Source: Deltaproteobacteria bacterium (GTDB taxonomy: Bacteria; Desulfobacterota; GWC2-55-46; JADFVP01). Taken from it: DNA of 41,928 nt. Both the position numbers and the translations under genes were made by a program. The notes beneath the pieces were generated by a model. That model made no database searches. It was not told where the DNA came from and saw nothing but the letters and a program-made list of their open reading frames with translations. Shown here piece by piece: positions 6,592 to 14,853 of this stretch (the stretch's first letter is position 1; every line of letters begins with the position of its first letter). Location of the stretch: NCBI GenBank assembly GCA_029262515.1, contig JAJCZH010000028.1, positions 1 through 41,928 of the forward strand, given 5' to 3'.

Positions 6592-8837
6592 CATTAAACA
6601 GATTTAGCGCCTATATAAAGAAGAACCTCTCGAGCAGGAGACTTGTCATAGTCTCCTCCAGGGAGCCTTATGTCCATAAACAGACAAAAAGCGGTATAAA
6701 GGTAGAGGTGCCGGCAGGCGGGCTCACCTCTGCCATGGACGACGTGCTCAAACTAACCGGCGGAATATGGGTGGCATGGGGAAGCGGGTCCGCCGACAAA
6801 GAGACCGTAACCGACGACCGTGTACTGGTGCCTCCCGGCGACCCGGCCTACACCCTCAAACGCGTCTGGCTGAGCAGCACCGAGGTAAACAACTACTACC
6901 ACGGTTACTCGAACCAGGTTCTCTGGCCGCTCTGCCACATGGCCCTCGACAGAGTCTACTATCGGAAAAAATTCTGGGACAATTACATAAAAGTCAACCG
7001 CATTTTTGCCAGAAGCGTACTCGAAGAGGTTAACCACGACACCATAGTCTGGATCCACGACTACCAGCTCTGCTTGGTCCCTAAGTTTATTCGGGAGAGA
7101 AAATCGGGCCTCACCCTGGCCCACTTCTGGCACATCCCGTGGCCAAACTGGGGGGTCTTCAGGGTCCACCCCCAGCCACGTAAAATTATAGAGGGCCTGC
7201 TTTCAAACGACCTGATCGGCTTTCAGATACCCTTCTTCGCTAAAAACTTTCTCGAATGCATACATGAATGCTTCGGTACGGATGCCGAGATAGACTATAA
7301 GCACTCTACCGTCACCTACAGGGGCCATACCACAACCCTTCATGCCTTCCCTATAAGTATAGACTACGAAAAATTCAACTCAACGGCAGTCCTGAAAAAG
7401 ACCGACTCCGCCATAAAAAACATCAAGAACAGGTATAAGATAGTCGGCCATACAGGTATAGGGGTTGACAGGCTCGAGTACACAAAAGCGCTGCTGAAAC
7501 GGTTACAGGCCATAGAACTCTTTTTTGAGAAGTACGAACGTTTTATAGGCCGATTTACTTTCATTCAGATAGCCGTACCTACCCGGACTAAGGAGCCGTA
7601 CCTCAGTTATAAAAAATCGGTAGAGGCCCTTATTGGGAAGATCAATGAAAAATTCAGCACAGGGTACTGGTCACCTATTATCTACATAGACAAAAAAGTA
7701 GAACAGAAAGACCTTATTGCGTACTACAAGATGGCCGACGTCGGCATAATCAGCTCCATCAACGACGGAATGAACCTTGTGGCCAAAGAGTACGTGGCAT
7801 GCAGGAGTGATGAACAGGGGGTACTCATCCTAAGCGAACTTGCAGGGGCCGCAGAAGAACTTGAAGGGGCTATACTGGTCAACCCGTACAACATAGAAGA
7901 CTTTGCACAGAGCATACAAAAAGCCCTCAACATGGCCGACACCGAAAAGGCGCTGCGCATGGAGCATATGAGGAGACAAGTTAGCGAGAACGATATCTAC
8001 AAGTGGATTGCGGATATACTGAAGTCGATGACCCAGGTCTCTAAGCAGAAACAGAAGAAGTGCCGCTACCTCTTCGACCATATTGAGAACATCCAGAATA
8101 ATCTGGCCGGCAAGAGTCTACTTCTCTGCCTCGATTACGTCGGCACTCTCTCCCCTATAGTCGCCACACCAGACATAGCATACCTCGGCGCCGACGTCCA
8201 GGCTCTGCTTTTACAACTCAAGAAGGTTGTACGTTTAGCAATTGTATCTGGGCGACAGATCGAAGACATAAAAGGACTTGTCGGTATCAAAGACATAATA
8301 TACGTAGGCAATCACGGGGCAGAGATATGGGACGGAGAAAAGATAGCGGTAAGCCAGCACCTCTCCGCCGACAAGTTACTGCTTAACGAATTCCAGATAC
8401 GTCTCCAAAATGCGCTATGTGGTCTTCCGCAAATACTTATTGAGGACAAGGGAGCCACGCTTAGCGTCCACTTCAGAAACCTCAAGATCAGGGAACTGGC
8501 TGCCTTTCTCATTGTCTTTGAAGAGACCGCAAAGGACTTTAAGGACGTATTCAGAATAACTTCGGGAAAGAAGGTCTTCGAGGTACGCCCTAAAGAGCTA
8601 TGGAACAAAGGCGACGCAATCAACTGGATGCGGAAAAAGATAGCACCTGACGATTACATAATCTACGTCGGCGATGATACAACGGATGAAGACGCCTTCG
8701 GCGTTATCAAAAGCACTGGCATGCCTATTTCTATCGGCTGCATGCCTGAGGCCGACTACTACCTCAAGAGCCAGGGCGAGATAAAGGCCTTTCTGGAGCT
8801 TATACTTCTCATAAACACTCCTGTACCGCTACCATGA
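6588..8837 (+). CDS. OtsA-OtsB fusion: trehalose-6-phosphate synthase/phosphatase
   Basis: A bifunctional-type protein: the N-terminal ~490 residues are a GT20 synthase (UDP-glucose + glucose-6-P to trehalose-6-P) and the C-terminal ~240 a HAD phosphatase. Synthase signs are LVIVSSREPY, PAGGLTSAMDD, VLWPLCH, VWIHDYQLCLVP, HIPWPNW, GVDRLEYTK and DGMNLVAKEYVA. Phosphatase signs are IVSGR, VGNHGAEI, KGDAINW and YVGDDTTDEDAF. The nucleophile motif reads D-Y-V-G-T (codons 8133-8147), so the second Asp of DxDGT, the general acid, is Val (GTC where GAC is expected). I chose ATG 6588 because it overlaps the treT stop (ATGA) like the other junctions. An in-frame ATG at 6546 would add 14 residues. Phosphatase activity is doubtful. 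Confidence 0.92.
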   Translation: MTLNRFSAYIKKNLSSRRLVIVSSREPYVHKQTKSGIKVEVPAGGLTSAMDDVLKLTGGIWVAWGSGSADKETVTDDRVLVPPGDPAYTLKRVWLSSTEVNNYYHGYSNQVLWPLCHMALDRVYYRKKFWDNYIKVNRIFARSVLEEVNHDTIVWIHDYQLCLVPKFIRERKSGLTLAHFWHIPWPNWGVFRVHPQPRKIIEGLLSNDLIGFQIPFFAKNFLECIHECFGTDAEIDYKHSTVTYRGHTTTLHAFPISIDYEKFNSTAVLKKTDSAIKNIKNRYKIVGHTGIGVDRLEYTKALLKRLQAIELFFEKYERFIGRFTFIQIAVPTRTKEPYLSYKKSVEALIGKINEKFSTGYWSPIIYIDKKVEQKDLIAYYKMADVGIISSINDGMNLVAKEYVACRSDEQGVLILSELAGAAEELEGAILVNPYNIEDFAQSIQKALNMADTEKALRMEHMRRQVSENDIYKWIADILKSMTQVSKQKQKKCRYLFDHIENIQNNLAGKSLLLCLDYVGTLSPIVATPDIAYLGADVQALLLQLKKVVRLAIVSGRQIEDIKGLVGIKDIIYVGNHGAEIWDGEKIAVSQHLSADKLLLNEFQIRLQNALCGLPQILIEDKGATLSVHFRNLKIRELAAFLIVFEETAKDFKDVFRITSGKKVFEVRPKELWNKGDAINWMRKKIAPDDYIIYVGDDTTDEDAFGVIKSTGMPISIGCMPEADYYLKSQGEIKAFLELILLINTPVPLP

Positions 8838-8890
8838 AAAACCAGCACCGAACCCATCAACGGCTCTCTAAAGTCATGTATAAAGAAGAG

Positions 8891-8930
8891 GCCCGCAGAA
8901 ACCACCTCTGGTTGCTGCGGGCATTTTGAT
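8891..8930 (+). terminator. Intrinsic terminator of the trehalose operon
   Basis: An 8-bp GC stem GCCCGCAG/CTGCGGGC (8891-8898 with 8915-8922) is extended inside by AACCA/TGGTT and followed by ATTTTGATTTC. It lies 53 bases after the otsAB stop, as expected for an operon end. Confidence 0.85.
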
Positions 8931-9020
8931 TTCTAGTACTACTTCTTCAACTCAGGAAAAGAGAAACATCATAGAATAAGTGGGTTTGGGGGGTTGTGGG
9001 GGATAAAAACAGAACTCAAG

Positions 9021-9110
9021 GTCCATTTATCGATTAGGATACTAAACTTCCACTAGAATGCAAAACTTCCACCACAAAGCTTCAACCATAGCCCCCTTAG
9101 ATAAATGGAC
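9021..9110. repeat. Spaced 10-bp inverted repeat with an internal direct repeat
   Basis: GTCCATTTAT at 9021-9030 is exactly complementary to 9101-9110, which includes the last base of the DUF420 stop. Between them AAACTTCCAC occurs twice (9044-9053 and 9063-9072). The role is unknown; it could fold as a long-loop hairpin at the 3' end of the cytochrome oxidase transcript. The rest of the gap 8838-9109 holds only the trehalose-operon terminator. Confidence 0.35.
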
Positions 9111-9514
9111 TATCCATTAAACAAAAATATCGACCAGCCCGATGCCGCAACAAATATCCAGACTGCGGCCGTAAACGGCGCTATCTTCTTATGTCCTTTA
9201 AATCGGCCTTTTAATGCCAGAAAGACCGTTATAATAGCTAGCGGCAGATTTACCATCGACATTACGGTATGCGTGCCGAGTATCCACAAGTAGAGCTGCC
9301 TCCAGTCGCCGTGGTACTTCTCAGGTGGAAATATGAAATTACGCGCTACATAGAGCCCGACAAAAACAAGTGCCAGCATGCATGCTGCAATCATAATACG
9401 CTTATGCCACTCTTTGATGCCGAACTTAATCAGCACTACGCCGGTAATCACACTCAAACCGCTTAAAGCGATAGTAGTTCGGCTGCCGTTGTAAAGCCAC
9501 CACTCCAGCGACAT
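9110..9514 (-). CDS. DUF420-family membrane protein (CtaM-like oxidase biogenesis)
   Basis: A 134-residue integral membrane protein with four predicted helices: residues ~14-32, 39-57, ~78-98 and 112-131. Conserved DUF420 features are visible: a KRIMIAA segment before helix 2, a loop Arg/Tyr region before helix 3 (RQLYLWILGTHTVMS), and an HKKIAPFT segment before helix 4. In Gram-positive bacteria a DUF420 relative, CtaM, is needed to mature haem-copper oxidases. Its position as the last gene of a cox operon supports a comparable role here. The start overlaps the stop of the preceding small gene by one base (TAATG), with GGAGG just upstream. Confidence 0.8.
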   Translation of the reverse strand: MSLEWWLYNGSRTTIALSGLSVITGVVLIKFGIKEWHKRIMIAACMLALVFVGLYVARNFIFPPEKYHGDWRQLYLWILGTHTVMSMVNLPLAIITVFLALKGRFKGHKKIAPFTAAVWIFVAASGWSIFLFNG

Positions 9515-9657
9515 TAAAGCCTCCAGGAGAGTACCACACCCGCAACAACTATATTTGCCAGAATGAGTGCCGCAATAATCAGTACGCTTTTGTACTTTTT
9601 ACTCTTATCGACTCCACTCTCCATAACGTCTACTCCCGCTGAATCATTGCTATTCAT
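9514..9657 (-). CDS. Small single-TM protein in the cox operon
   Basis: About 47 residues from ATG 9657 (MNSNDSAG...), with a polar, acidic head followed by a KSKKYK patch and one hydrophobic helix (SVLIIAALILANIVVAGVVL). The frame extends upstream to 9699, but that part does not look coding. It lies between ctaB and the DUF420 gene with a one-base overlap to the latter. I recognise no family. By position it could be a small accessory subunit of the oxidase, comparable in size to subunit IV-like peptides that are otherwise missing from this operon. That is inference. Confidence 0.55.
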   Translation of the reverse strand: MNSNDSAGVDVMESGVDKSKKYKSVLIIAALILANIVVAGVVLSWRL

Positions 9658-9706
9658 ATTAACCAAACTCCATGCCGGTTCACCCAAAGGCGGGTACAAC
9701 TACGCC

Positions 9707-10624
9707 TCAGGCGCCGGTGTTTAAGACCATAGCCGTAAAGATCACGGTCAGGTAAATTATCGAATAAAAGAAGAGAAACATAGAGTAACTACGCTTAGAT
9801 AGATGAAACCGGAGCGAGAGCCCTATGTAGATTGTCCCCATCAGCAGAACAAGCCCCAGATATATAGGCCCGGACGTACCTAAAAAGTACGGCAACGTCG
9901 AGACAGGAAGCAACGCAATACAATAGAGCAGTATGCGAAGCTTTGTAGAGTCAACGCCGCAGGCAACCGGTACGACAGGTATCGATGCCTTCTTATAATC
10001 ATCCCTGTACTTAAGGGCAAGACTGAGCGCATGGGGTTGCTGCCATATAGCCATCATGAGAAATAAGGCCGAGGCCTCAAGGCCGAGCGTTCCGGTAACC
10101 GCAGTCCAGCCGAGCACGGGAGGAAGCGCTCCGGAAAGACCACCTATCTGGTTGGCAAAAGGCGTCGTACGTTTAAGAATCATACCGTAGAGCACCACAT
10201 AGGTAAATGTAGCAGTAGCTGTAAGCACGGCAGTCAAGACGTTAACCCTCGGTACCAGTATAGCCATGGACAAGGCAACAAGGACAAGACCAAACCAGAG
10301 CGCGTTAGATTCCGAAATAGTCCCGCGTGCAAGTGCCCGCCCCGAAGTACGCTTCATCAAGGGGTCTATATCCCTATCGGTATAGTTGTTGAGCACAGCT
10401 GATCCAGCGGTAGCACACCCGACACCAAGCAACGTCCAGATAAGCAGAGCCGGGTCAACCATGCCGCCAGAGGCGAGGTAGATACCAGACAAGGTACTTA
10501 CGAGCACGAGCCCGACTATACCCGGTTTCATCAACGTTATATAGTCTGAGAGTACGCCTCTGAACGGGACAGCCCTTATTGCCTCTGTTCCATCCGTTCT
10601 GTGATCAAGCGTTTCTATTCTCAT
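9707..10624 (-). CDS. ctaB: Protohaem IX farnesyltransferase (haem O synthase)
   Basis: This inner-membrane UbiA-family prenyltransferase adds a farnesyl group to haem B to make haem O, the precursor of the haem A used by the oxidase encoded upstream. The 305-residue protein has the catalytic Asp-rich segment NYTDRDIDPLMKRTSGRAL (~100-118) and a second conserved loop, WQQPHALSLALKYRDDYKKA (~190-210), with about eight or nine TM helices. It starts on the ATGA overlap with ctaA, so haem O and haem A synthases are co-translated. Length is normal for the family. Confidence 0.95.
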   Translation of the reverse strand: MRIETLDHRTDGTEAIRAVPFRGVLSDYITLMKPGIVGLVLVSTLSGIYLASGGMVDPALLIWTLLGVGCATAGSAVLNNYTDRDIDPLMKRTSGRALARGTISESNALWFGLVLVALSMAILVPRVNVLTAVLTATATFTYVVLYGMILKRTTPFANQIGGLSGALPPVLGWTAVTGTLGLEASALFLMMAIWQQPHALSLALKYRDDYKKASIPVVPVACGVDSTKLRILLYCIALLPVSTLPYFLGTSGPIYLGLVLLMGTIYIGLSLRFHLSKRSYSMFLFFYSIIYLTVIFTAMVLNTGA

Positions 10625-11559
10625 AACGTTTCAGCACTCCTTTCCTGTCCTACCTTCCGGCCAAACCTAAAGAGTTCGGGTGCCGACTGGTAAGCCACAT
10701 AACCGAGCAGCAGGAATCCGGTAGCCGCATGGAAAATTATCATAGGCAGGAACATCTGCGTGACCACGATTAAGATACCGAACGTAGCCTGGCACAAAAC
10801 GAGCCCAAGGGTTATTGCAAACCTTCGTGCGCCTATCCCGTCCGTAACTGCCCTGTAAAGAACAGACGCCGTAAGCACCAGAATCAGAACAGCCGTTACC
10901 CTGTGGATAAAGTGGAGCGCCACCATGTAGTTTGAAAAAGTCGGCAGAATCTCCCCGCCGCAAAGCGGAACGTCCGGACAGGCGAGCGTAGCACCTGAAT
11001 ACCTGACGAGTATTCCGAGTATTACCTGAAGATAAACAGCTCCGAAGATTAACCTGAAATATCCCTTGCTGTTAGCCTCGCCTTCTGTACTGCTACCCTT
11101 TGCACACAACACGTACCGAAGCGTAAAGAGCAGGCATATGAGAACCAGCGTGGCAATTATGAGATGCGAACTGATGATGGCGATATGCGCAAATGTAGAC
11201 AGAAGTGGCGCCTCAACTAAAACAGTCAACCCTCCTAGCAACACTCCTATTACGAGCAACGAGAGCATAAGGGAGGTAAGTACCCGCGGTAACCCCCTGT
11301 AGTAACGCCACACTACAAATGTGGATACCAGAAGAAGTACACTTGTTATACCGCCAAGAAGCCTGTGACTCCACTCGAACCAGATCGAAAGCTCAAGCGG
11401 AGGGGCTACGGTACCGTAACAGAGCGGCCAGTCGGGACATGCAAGGCCGGAGCCGGTACTCGTGACAAAAGTACCCATGACCATTAACAGGTAAGTAAAT
11501 AGAACGGTTGCGCCGAGCACAATTCCAATTCCGCGTCCAACTCTCTTTTTATTCAACAT
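10621..11559 (-). CDS. ctaA: Haem A synthase (COX15/CtaA family)
   Basis: It oxidises the C8 methyl of haem O to give haem A for cytochrome aa3. The 312-residue eight-TM protein has the internal two-fold repeat typical of CtaA. The first half contains STGSGLACPDWPLCYG and FEWSHRLLGGITSV; the second contains RYSGATLACPDVPLCGG and LHFIHRVTAVLILV, with haem-ligand His in each half and paired Cys in each extracytoplasmic loop. The open frame runs to 11646, but ATG 11559 is preceded by AAGGAG at correct spacing, whereas the upstream 29 residues look non-coding. It overlaps ctaB by 4 bases. Confidence 0.95.
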   Translation of the reverse strand: MLNKKRVGRGIGIVLGATVLFTYLLMVMGTFVTSTGSGLACPDWPLCYGTVAPPLELSIWFEWSHRLLGGITSVLLLVSTFVVWRYYRGLPRVLTSLMLSLLVIGVLLGGLTVLVEAPLLSTFAHIAIISSHLIIATLVLICLLFTLRYVLCAKGSSTEGEANSKGYFRLIFGAVYLQVILGILVRYSGATLACPDVPLCGGEILPTFSNYMVALHFIHRVTAVLILVLTASVLYRAVTDGIGARRFAITLGLVLCQATFGILIVVTQMFLPMIIFHAATGFLLLGYVAYQSAPELFRFGRKVGQERSAETL

Positions 11560-11610
11560 AATAAATCTCCTTCCACTTCCCTCAAAACCGTTACTCAAAT
11601 ATGATAGTAA

Positions 11611-11653
11611 GTAGCTTTTGCGGTGGCGTGTCGAGCGCCCCCGCAAAAGCTAC
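11611..11653 (-). other. Stem-loop between coxA and ctaA
   Basis: A perfect 13-bp inverted repeat (11611-11623 with 11641-11653) has a further GGCG/CGCC pairing inside (11625-11628 with 11636-11639). It lies 11 bases after the coxA stop on the transcribed strand. No U-tract follows, so it is unlikely to be a full terminator. More plausible roles are 3'-end protection or partial attenuation that lowers haem-synthesis genes relative to the oxidase subunits. Confidence 0.6.
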
Positions 11654-11663
11654 TCATGTAGAT

Positions 11664-13253
11664 CTACTCGCCGTAACCGTACGGGTCAAACTTCTCACAG
11701 TTCGGCACATCGGGCCAGTTACCCGGCCCAGGAGGTGTACTCGTTGTCCACTCAAGAGACTTCGAACCCCACGGGTTGTCCGGGGCAGGCTTGCCTGCAA
11801 AGAGAGAATGGAGCCACGATATAAGGGTAATAAGAAACCCTACCGCGAGAACAAACGCACCGTAAGTAACCAATCTCTGTCCGTCTTCAAGCTGCGGCAT
11901 CTGCGCATAATCGAAGTACCTTCTCGGCATACCTTCGAGCCCTACAAAGAACATAGTGAAGAAGGTTACGTTAACGCCTATGAAGGTCACGGCAAAACCG
12001 AGCTTGCCGAGCGTCTCGTTATACATCTTGCCCGTAAACTTGGGCCAGAAGTAGTAGATACCTCCTACGATCGAGAACGTTCCGGCAACTGCCATGACGT
12101 AATGGAAGTGCGCTACGATAAAGTGTGTATCGTGCACGTAGATATCGAGAGAGGCGAGTGCAAGAGGAATACCGGTCAACCCTCCGATAAGGAAGAGGAA
12201 GATGAAACCGATCGCGTACAACATCGGTGTCTTGAACTCTATCGCGCCCCTGTAGAGCGTGCCGATTATGCTCAACATACAAAGCCCGACCGGCACGCTT
12301 ATAAGTAGCGTACTCATCATCATACCTACTCTTATCCAGTTAGGCATACCAGAGGCATAGAGATGATGCACCCATACCTCTCCACTCACGAGTGTAATAC
12401 CGCCCACTCCGCCATACACTGCAACCTTGTAGTTGAATATCCGGTTGCGGGCGAATGTTGCGACTATGTCGAATATGATTCCGAGTACCGGAAGCAGTAT
12501 GACGTAGACCGCTGGGTGGGAGTAGAACCAGAAGAGGTTCTGATACAACAGCACGTCTCCTCCGCTAGTCGGCGAGAAGAACGTAGTGCCTAGATACTTA
12601 TCCATAGATACCATGGTTACAGCGGTTCCGAGTATCGGAACAAAGATGAGCTGTATGCAGAAAGCCGCCATGGTACACCATACGAACATATTGAGCTTGC
12701 CCCACCTCATGCCGGGAGCGCGCATGTAGATGATGGTGGTTATCAGGTTAACACCACCGGCTATAGACGCAAAACCCATGATAAGTACTGTAAACGTATA
12801 GAATGCCGTATTACCCGGACTCAAGATAGAGTACGGCGGATAACCTGTCCACATGATATCAGGCGGATTCGGCACCACGAAAGTTAGAAGCGCCAGAATA
12901 ATACCCATCCAGAAGAGCCACAGACTAAGCGCGTTAAGACGGGGAAAAGCAACATCCTTAGCCCCTATCTGAAGCGGTATCAACCAGTTGGCAAAGAAGC
13001 CCGTTAGAGCCGGAATCTGGAATCCGAGTATCATTGCAGCGCCGTGAAAGTAGAGCCATACGTTGTACGTATTCGGGTCAGTGATCGTTGGACCAACGCT
13101 CGAGAGCTCTACCCTTATAAGCATCGCCATCAGTCCGGCTACGGCAAAGGCCGCAAGCGATCCTATCAGGTATAGAATACCGACCCTTTTATGGTCGATA
13201 GTAAAGATCCACTCTTTTAAAAACTTTCCTACTCCTCCTCCTGATCCGCTCAT
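11664..13253 (-). CDS. coxA: Cytochrome c oxidase subunit I, A2-type
   Basis: The catalytic subunit of a proton-pumping aa3 oxidase that reduces O2 to water in the inner membrane; 529 residues and about 12 TM helices. Haem a ligands are His70 and His384, the haem a3 ligand is His382 (AHFHYV), and the CuB ligands are His246, His296 and His297. The His-Tyr cross-link pair is His246/Tyr250. The helix VI motif is Y244-S-H-P-A-V-Y instead of GHPEVY, so the Glu of A1 oxidases is replaced by the YS pair that marks the A2 subfamily. D-channel entry Asp100 (GAKDVAFPRLN) is kept. The start is 2 bases after the coxB stop. Confidence 0.97.
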   Translation of the reverse strand: MSGSGGGVGKFLKEWIFTIDHKRVGILYLIGSLAAFAVAGLMAMLIRVELSSVGPTITDPNTYNVWLYFHGAAMILGFQIPALTGFFANWLIPLQIGAKDVAFPRLNALSLWLFWMGIILALLTFVVPNPPDIMWTGYPPYSILSPGNTAFYTFTVLIMGFASIAGGVNLITTIIYMRAPGMRWGKLNMFVWCTMAAFCIQLIFVPILGTAVTMVSMDKYLGTTFFSPTSGGDVLLYQNLFWFYSHPAVYVILLPVLGIIFDIVATFARNRIFNYKVAVYGGVGGITLVSGEVWVHHLYASGMPNWIRVGMMMSTLLISVPVGLCMLSIIGTLYRGAIEFKTPMLYAIGFIFLFLIGGLTGIPLALASLDIYVHDTHFIVAHFHYVMAVAGTFSIVGGIYYFWPKFTGKMYNETLGKLGFAVTFIGVNVTFFTMFFVGLEGMPRRYFDYAQMPQLEDGQRLVTYGAFVLAVGFLITLISWLHSLFAGKPAPDNPWGSKSLEWTTSTPPGPGNWPDVPNCEKFDPYGYGE

Positions 13254-13255
13254 AG

Positions 13256-13996
13256 TTAGGCCCCCCCTTCCGTAAGTGCTGCCTGCTCAGAAGCGAGCCA
13301 GGAGTCGAATTCCCCTTGTTCCATCGCTATAACCTTACCAGACATGTTTGAATGAAGCATTCCGCAGTATTCCGCACATGTTATTAGGTGCTCTCCAACC
13401 TTTTTAGGGTGGAACCAGAGGTACGTTACCCTACCGGGCATAGAGTCCTCTTTCACCTTGAAGTCCGGAATAAAGAGAGAGTGGACGGTATCGCTGCTCG
13501 TCATCCTGACGAGTATAGGCGTGCCCACCGGAACCTTCAACTCGTTATAGGTCTCAACACCGCCCGGGTAAGTGAACTTCCAGGACCACATGGCGCTCTC
13601 TAACTGTATCTCGTAAGAACTTTCCGGCGGGGTACGGTAGCTGTTCCAGAGTGTCCAGCCCTTTGCACCGAGATAGAAATCGTCCGCCATAAAGATGAAG
13701 ACCGGAATGATCGCCCAACCAAACATTGCTGCTGTGGATAGTTTTACCGGCCTACCCTCCTGCCCTGCCCTCTTTCTTCTATACGTGATGAGAAGAAGGA
13801 TAGTAACCAAAGCAAACAGAATGCCTACTACGGTTATATCTATCATCACTTCACGCCAAAGATGATTGAACCCTGCAACTGGATCCGGTATCTCTCCAGT
13901 GGTCGGAAAGTGACCCTCTTCGCTTTTTGCCGAACTGATGCCGGCAGACACGAAGACCAGAAGAAGAGATATCAGAGGATAAAATCGCCTACGCAT
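13256..13996 (-). CDS. coxB: Cytochrome c oxidase subunit II with CuA site
   Basis: It accepts electrons from cytochrome c and passes them through CuA to subunit I. The 246-residue protein has an N-terminal signal peptide (LISLLLVFVSAGISSA), two TM helices (~50-72 and ~88-105) and a periplasmic cupredoxin domain. All CuA ligands are visible: His162, Cys197, Glu199 (backbone), Cys201, His205 and Met208 in ITCAEYCGMLHSNM. The MWSWKF aromatic patch that relays electrons is also there. The protein ends shortly after the cupredoxin, so no cytochrome c domain is fused (not caa3). GGAGGT lies upstream of the ATG. Confidence 0.96.
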   Translation of the reverse strand: MRRRFYPLISLLLVFVSAGISSAKSEEGHFPTTGEIPDPVAGFNHLWREVMIDITVVGILFALVTILLLITYRRKRAGQEGRPVKLSTAAMFGWAIIPVFIFMADDFYLGAKGWTLWNSYRTPPESSYEIQLESAMWSWKFTYPGGVETYNELKVPVGTPILVRMTSSDTVHSLFIPDFKVKEDSMPGRVTYLWFHPKKVGEHLITCAEYCGMLHSNMSGKVIAMEQGEFDSWLASEQAALTEGGA

Positions 13997-14000
13997 GACA

Positions 14001-14828
14001 TTACCTCCTTGCCCTTTTTTTAAAGACTAAGATTGAGAAAAAGATTGCTCCGGCGCTTAAAAAGAAAGAACCGGCTCCAATAAAAAGTGGATAATTAATT
14101 GTGTAGCTGCCTTCTTCAAAATTGTACGAGTAACATGCTACCAGGTACAGATCCGTCAGGTCCTTTATCTTCGACCTTCCGGTCTTGCCGATGTTGGCCT
14201 CGGCAATAGCTATGCCGAGATCCTTCTTCTCCATCTGCGCACCGTACAGATACCTCGTAATCCTGCCGTCAGCAGACAACACGATAAAAACGTTAGGGTG
14301 GGCGAAGACCTTGTCGCGATTGGACCAGAAGAAGTTGAAACCGACACTCTTTGTCAACGGTTCAATATCCTCCGGGTTCTTCATGATCGCGACCTTCCAG
14401 GCACCTTCAAGAGGACCCGGAAAACCGACCTTTTCTTCAAACATACCCATCTCCAACGGATCATCAGTCTTGTCGAATGAAAGGGTCAGAACCGAAAAAT
14501 CACGACCCGGAACCTGACCTTCTATAGCACTTAACATCTCCTTCATGCTCGCGTTAACTGTCGGACAGACACCGTCACATTCGTAGTATGAGAAGACAAG
14601 TATGAGGGGTTTGCCCAAGCGGCTACCGAGAGTAAACTCGCGTCCGGCTCCGTCGCGCAGAACATAATCCTCATTGACCTTTGCACCGAGAAATGAGGTC
14701 TCATCGATCTTGAGAATAGAAGGGTCGTGATTGGTCTCGGTTACCTTTATATACTCCGCAGTAACCGGACTAACTAAAACCGTTAGACTCAGAATTGATA
14801 AAAGAAAAAATAACCTCAACAAACGCAT
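14001..14828 (-). CDS. SCO1/SenC-type copper chaperone with C-terminal TM
   Basis: A thioredoxin-fold protein that delivers copper to, or reduces, the CuA site of subunit II. The 275-residue product starts at ATG 14828 behind GGGAG; the longer frame to 14975 overlaps coxC and is not credible. It has a signal peptide, then Cys-D-G-V-Cys (CxxxC) in YYECDGVCPTV and the third copper ligand in AHPNVFIVLSADGRI. Unlike most SCO proteins it has an extra C-terminal region with two Cys/Tyr-rich strands and a TM helix (FIGAGSFFLSAGAIFFSILV), so it is anchored at its C-terminus. It sits between coxC and coxB, its presumed target. Confidence 0.92.
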   Translation of the reverse strand: MRLLRLFFLLSILSLTVLVSPVTAEYIKVTETNHDPSILKIDETSFLGAKVNEDYVLRDGAGREFTLGSRLGKPLILVFSYYECDGVCPTVNASMKEMLSAIEGQVPGRDFSVLTLSFDKTDDPLEMGMFEEKVGFPGPLEGAWKVAIMKNPEDIEPLTKSVGFNFFWSNRDKVFAHPNVFIVLSADGRITRYLYGAQMEKKDLGIAIAEANIGKTGRSKIKDLTDLYLVACYSYNFEEGSYTINYPLFIGAGSFFLSAGAIFFSILVFKKRARR

Positions 14829-14853
14829 AAAAACTCCCGTACAGTAAAAGACC

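Noticed and set aside
9658-9699. Upstream extension of the small cox-operon protein
   Set aside because: The extra 14 residues have no ribosome site and disrupt the otherwise simple polar-head/TM layout, so ATG 9657 was preferred.
11601-12308. A 235-codon plus-strand open frame across coxA
   Set aside because: It lies antisense to unmistakable coxA sequence, has no family features and is Arg/Pro/Tyr-rich, as expected of a shadow frame.
13256-13996. caa3-type fused subunit II
   Set aside because: The protein ends after the CuA domain and contains no CXXCH haem motif.
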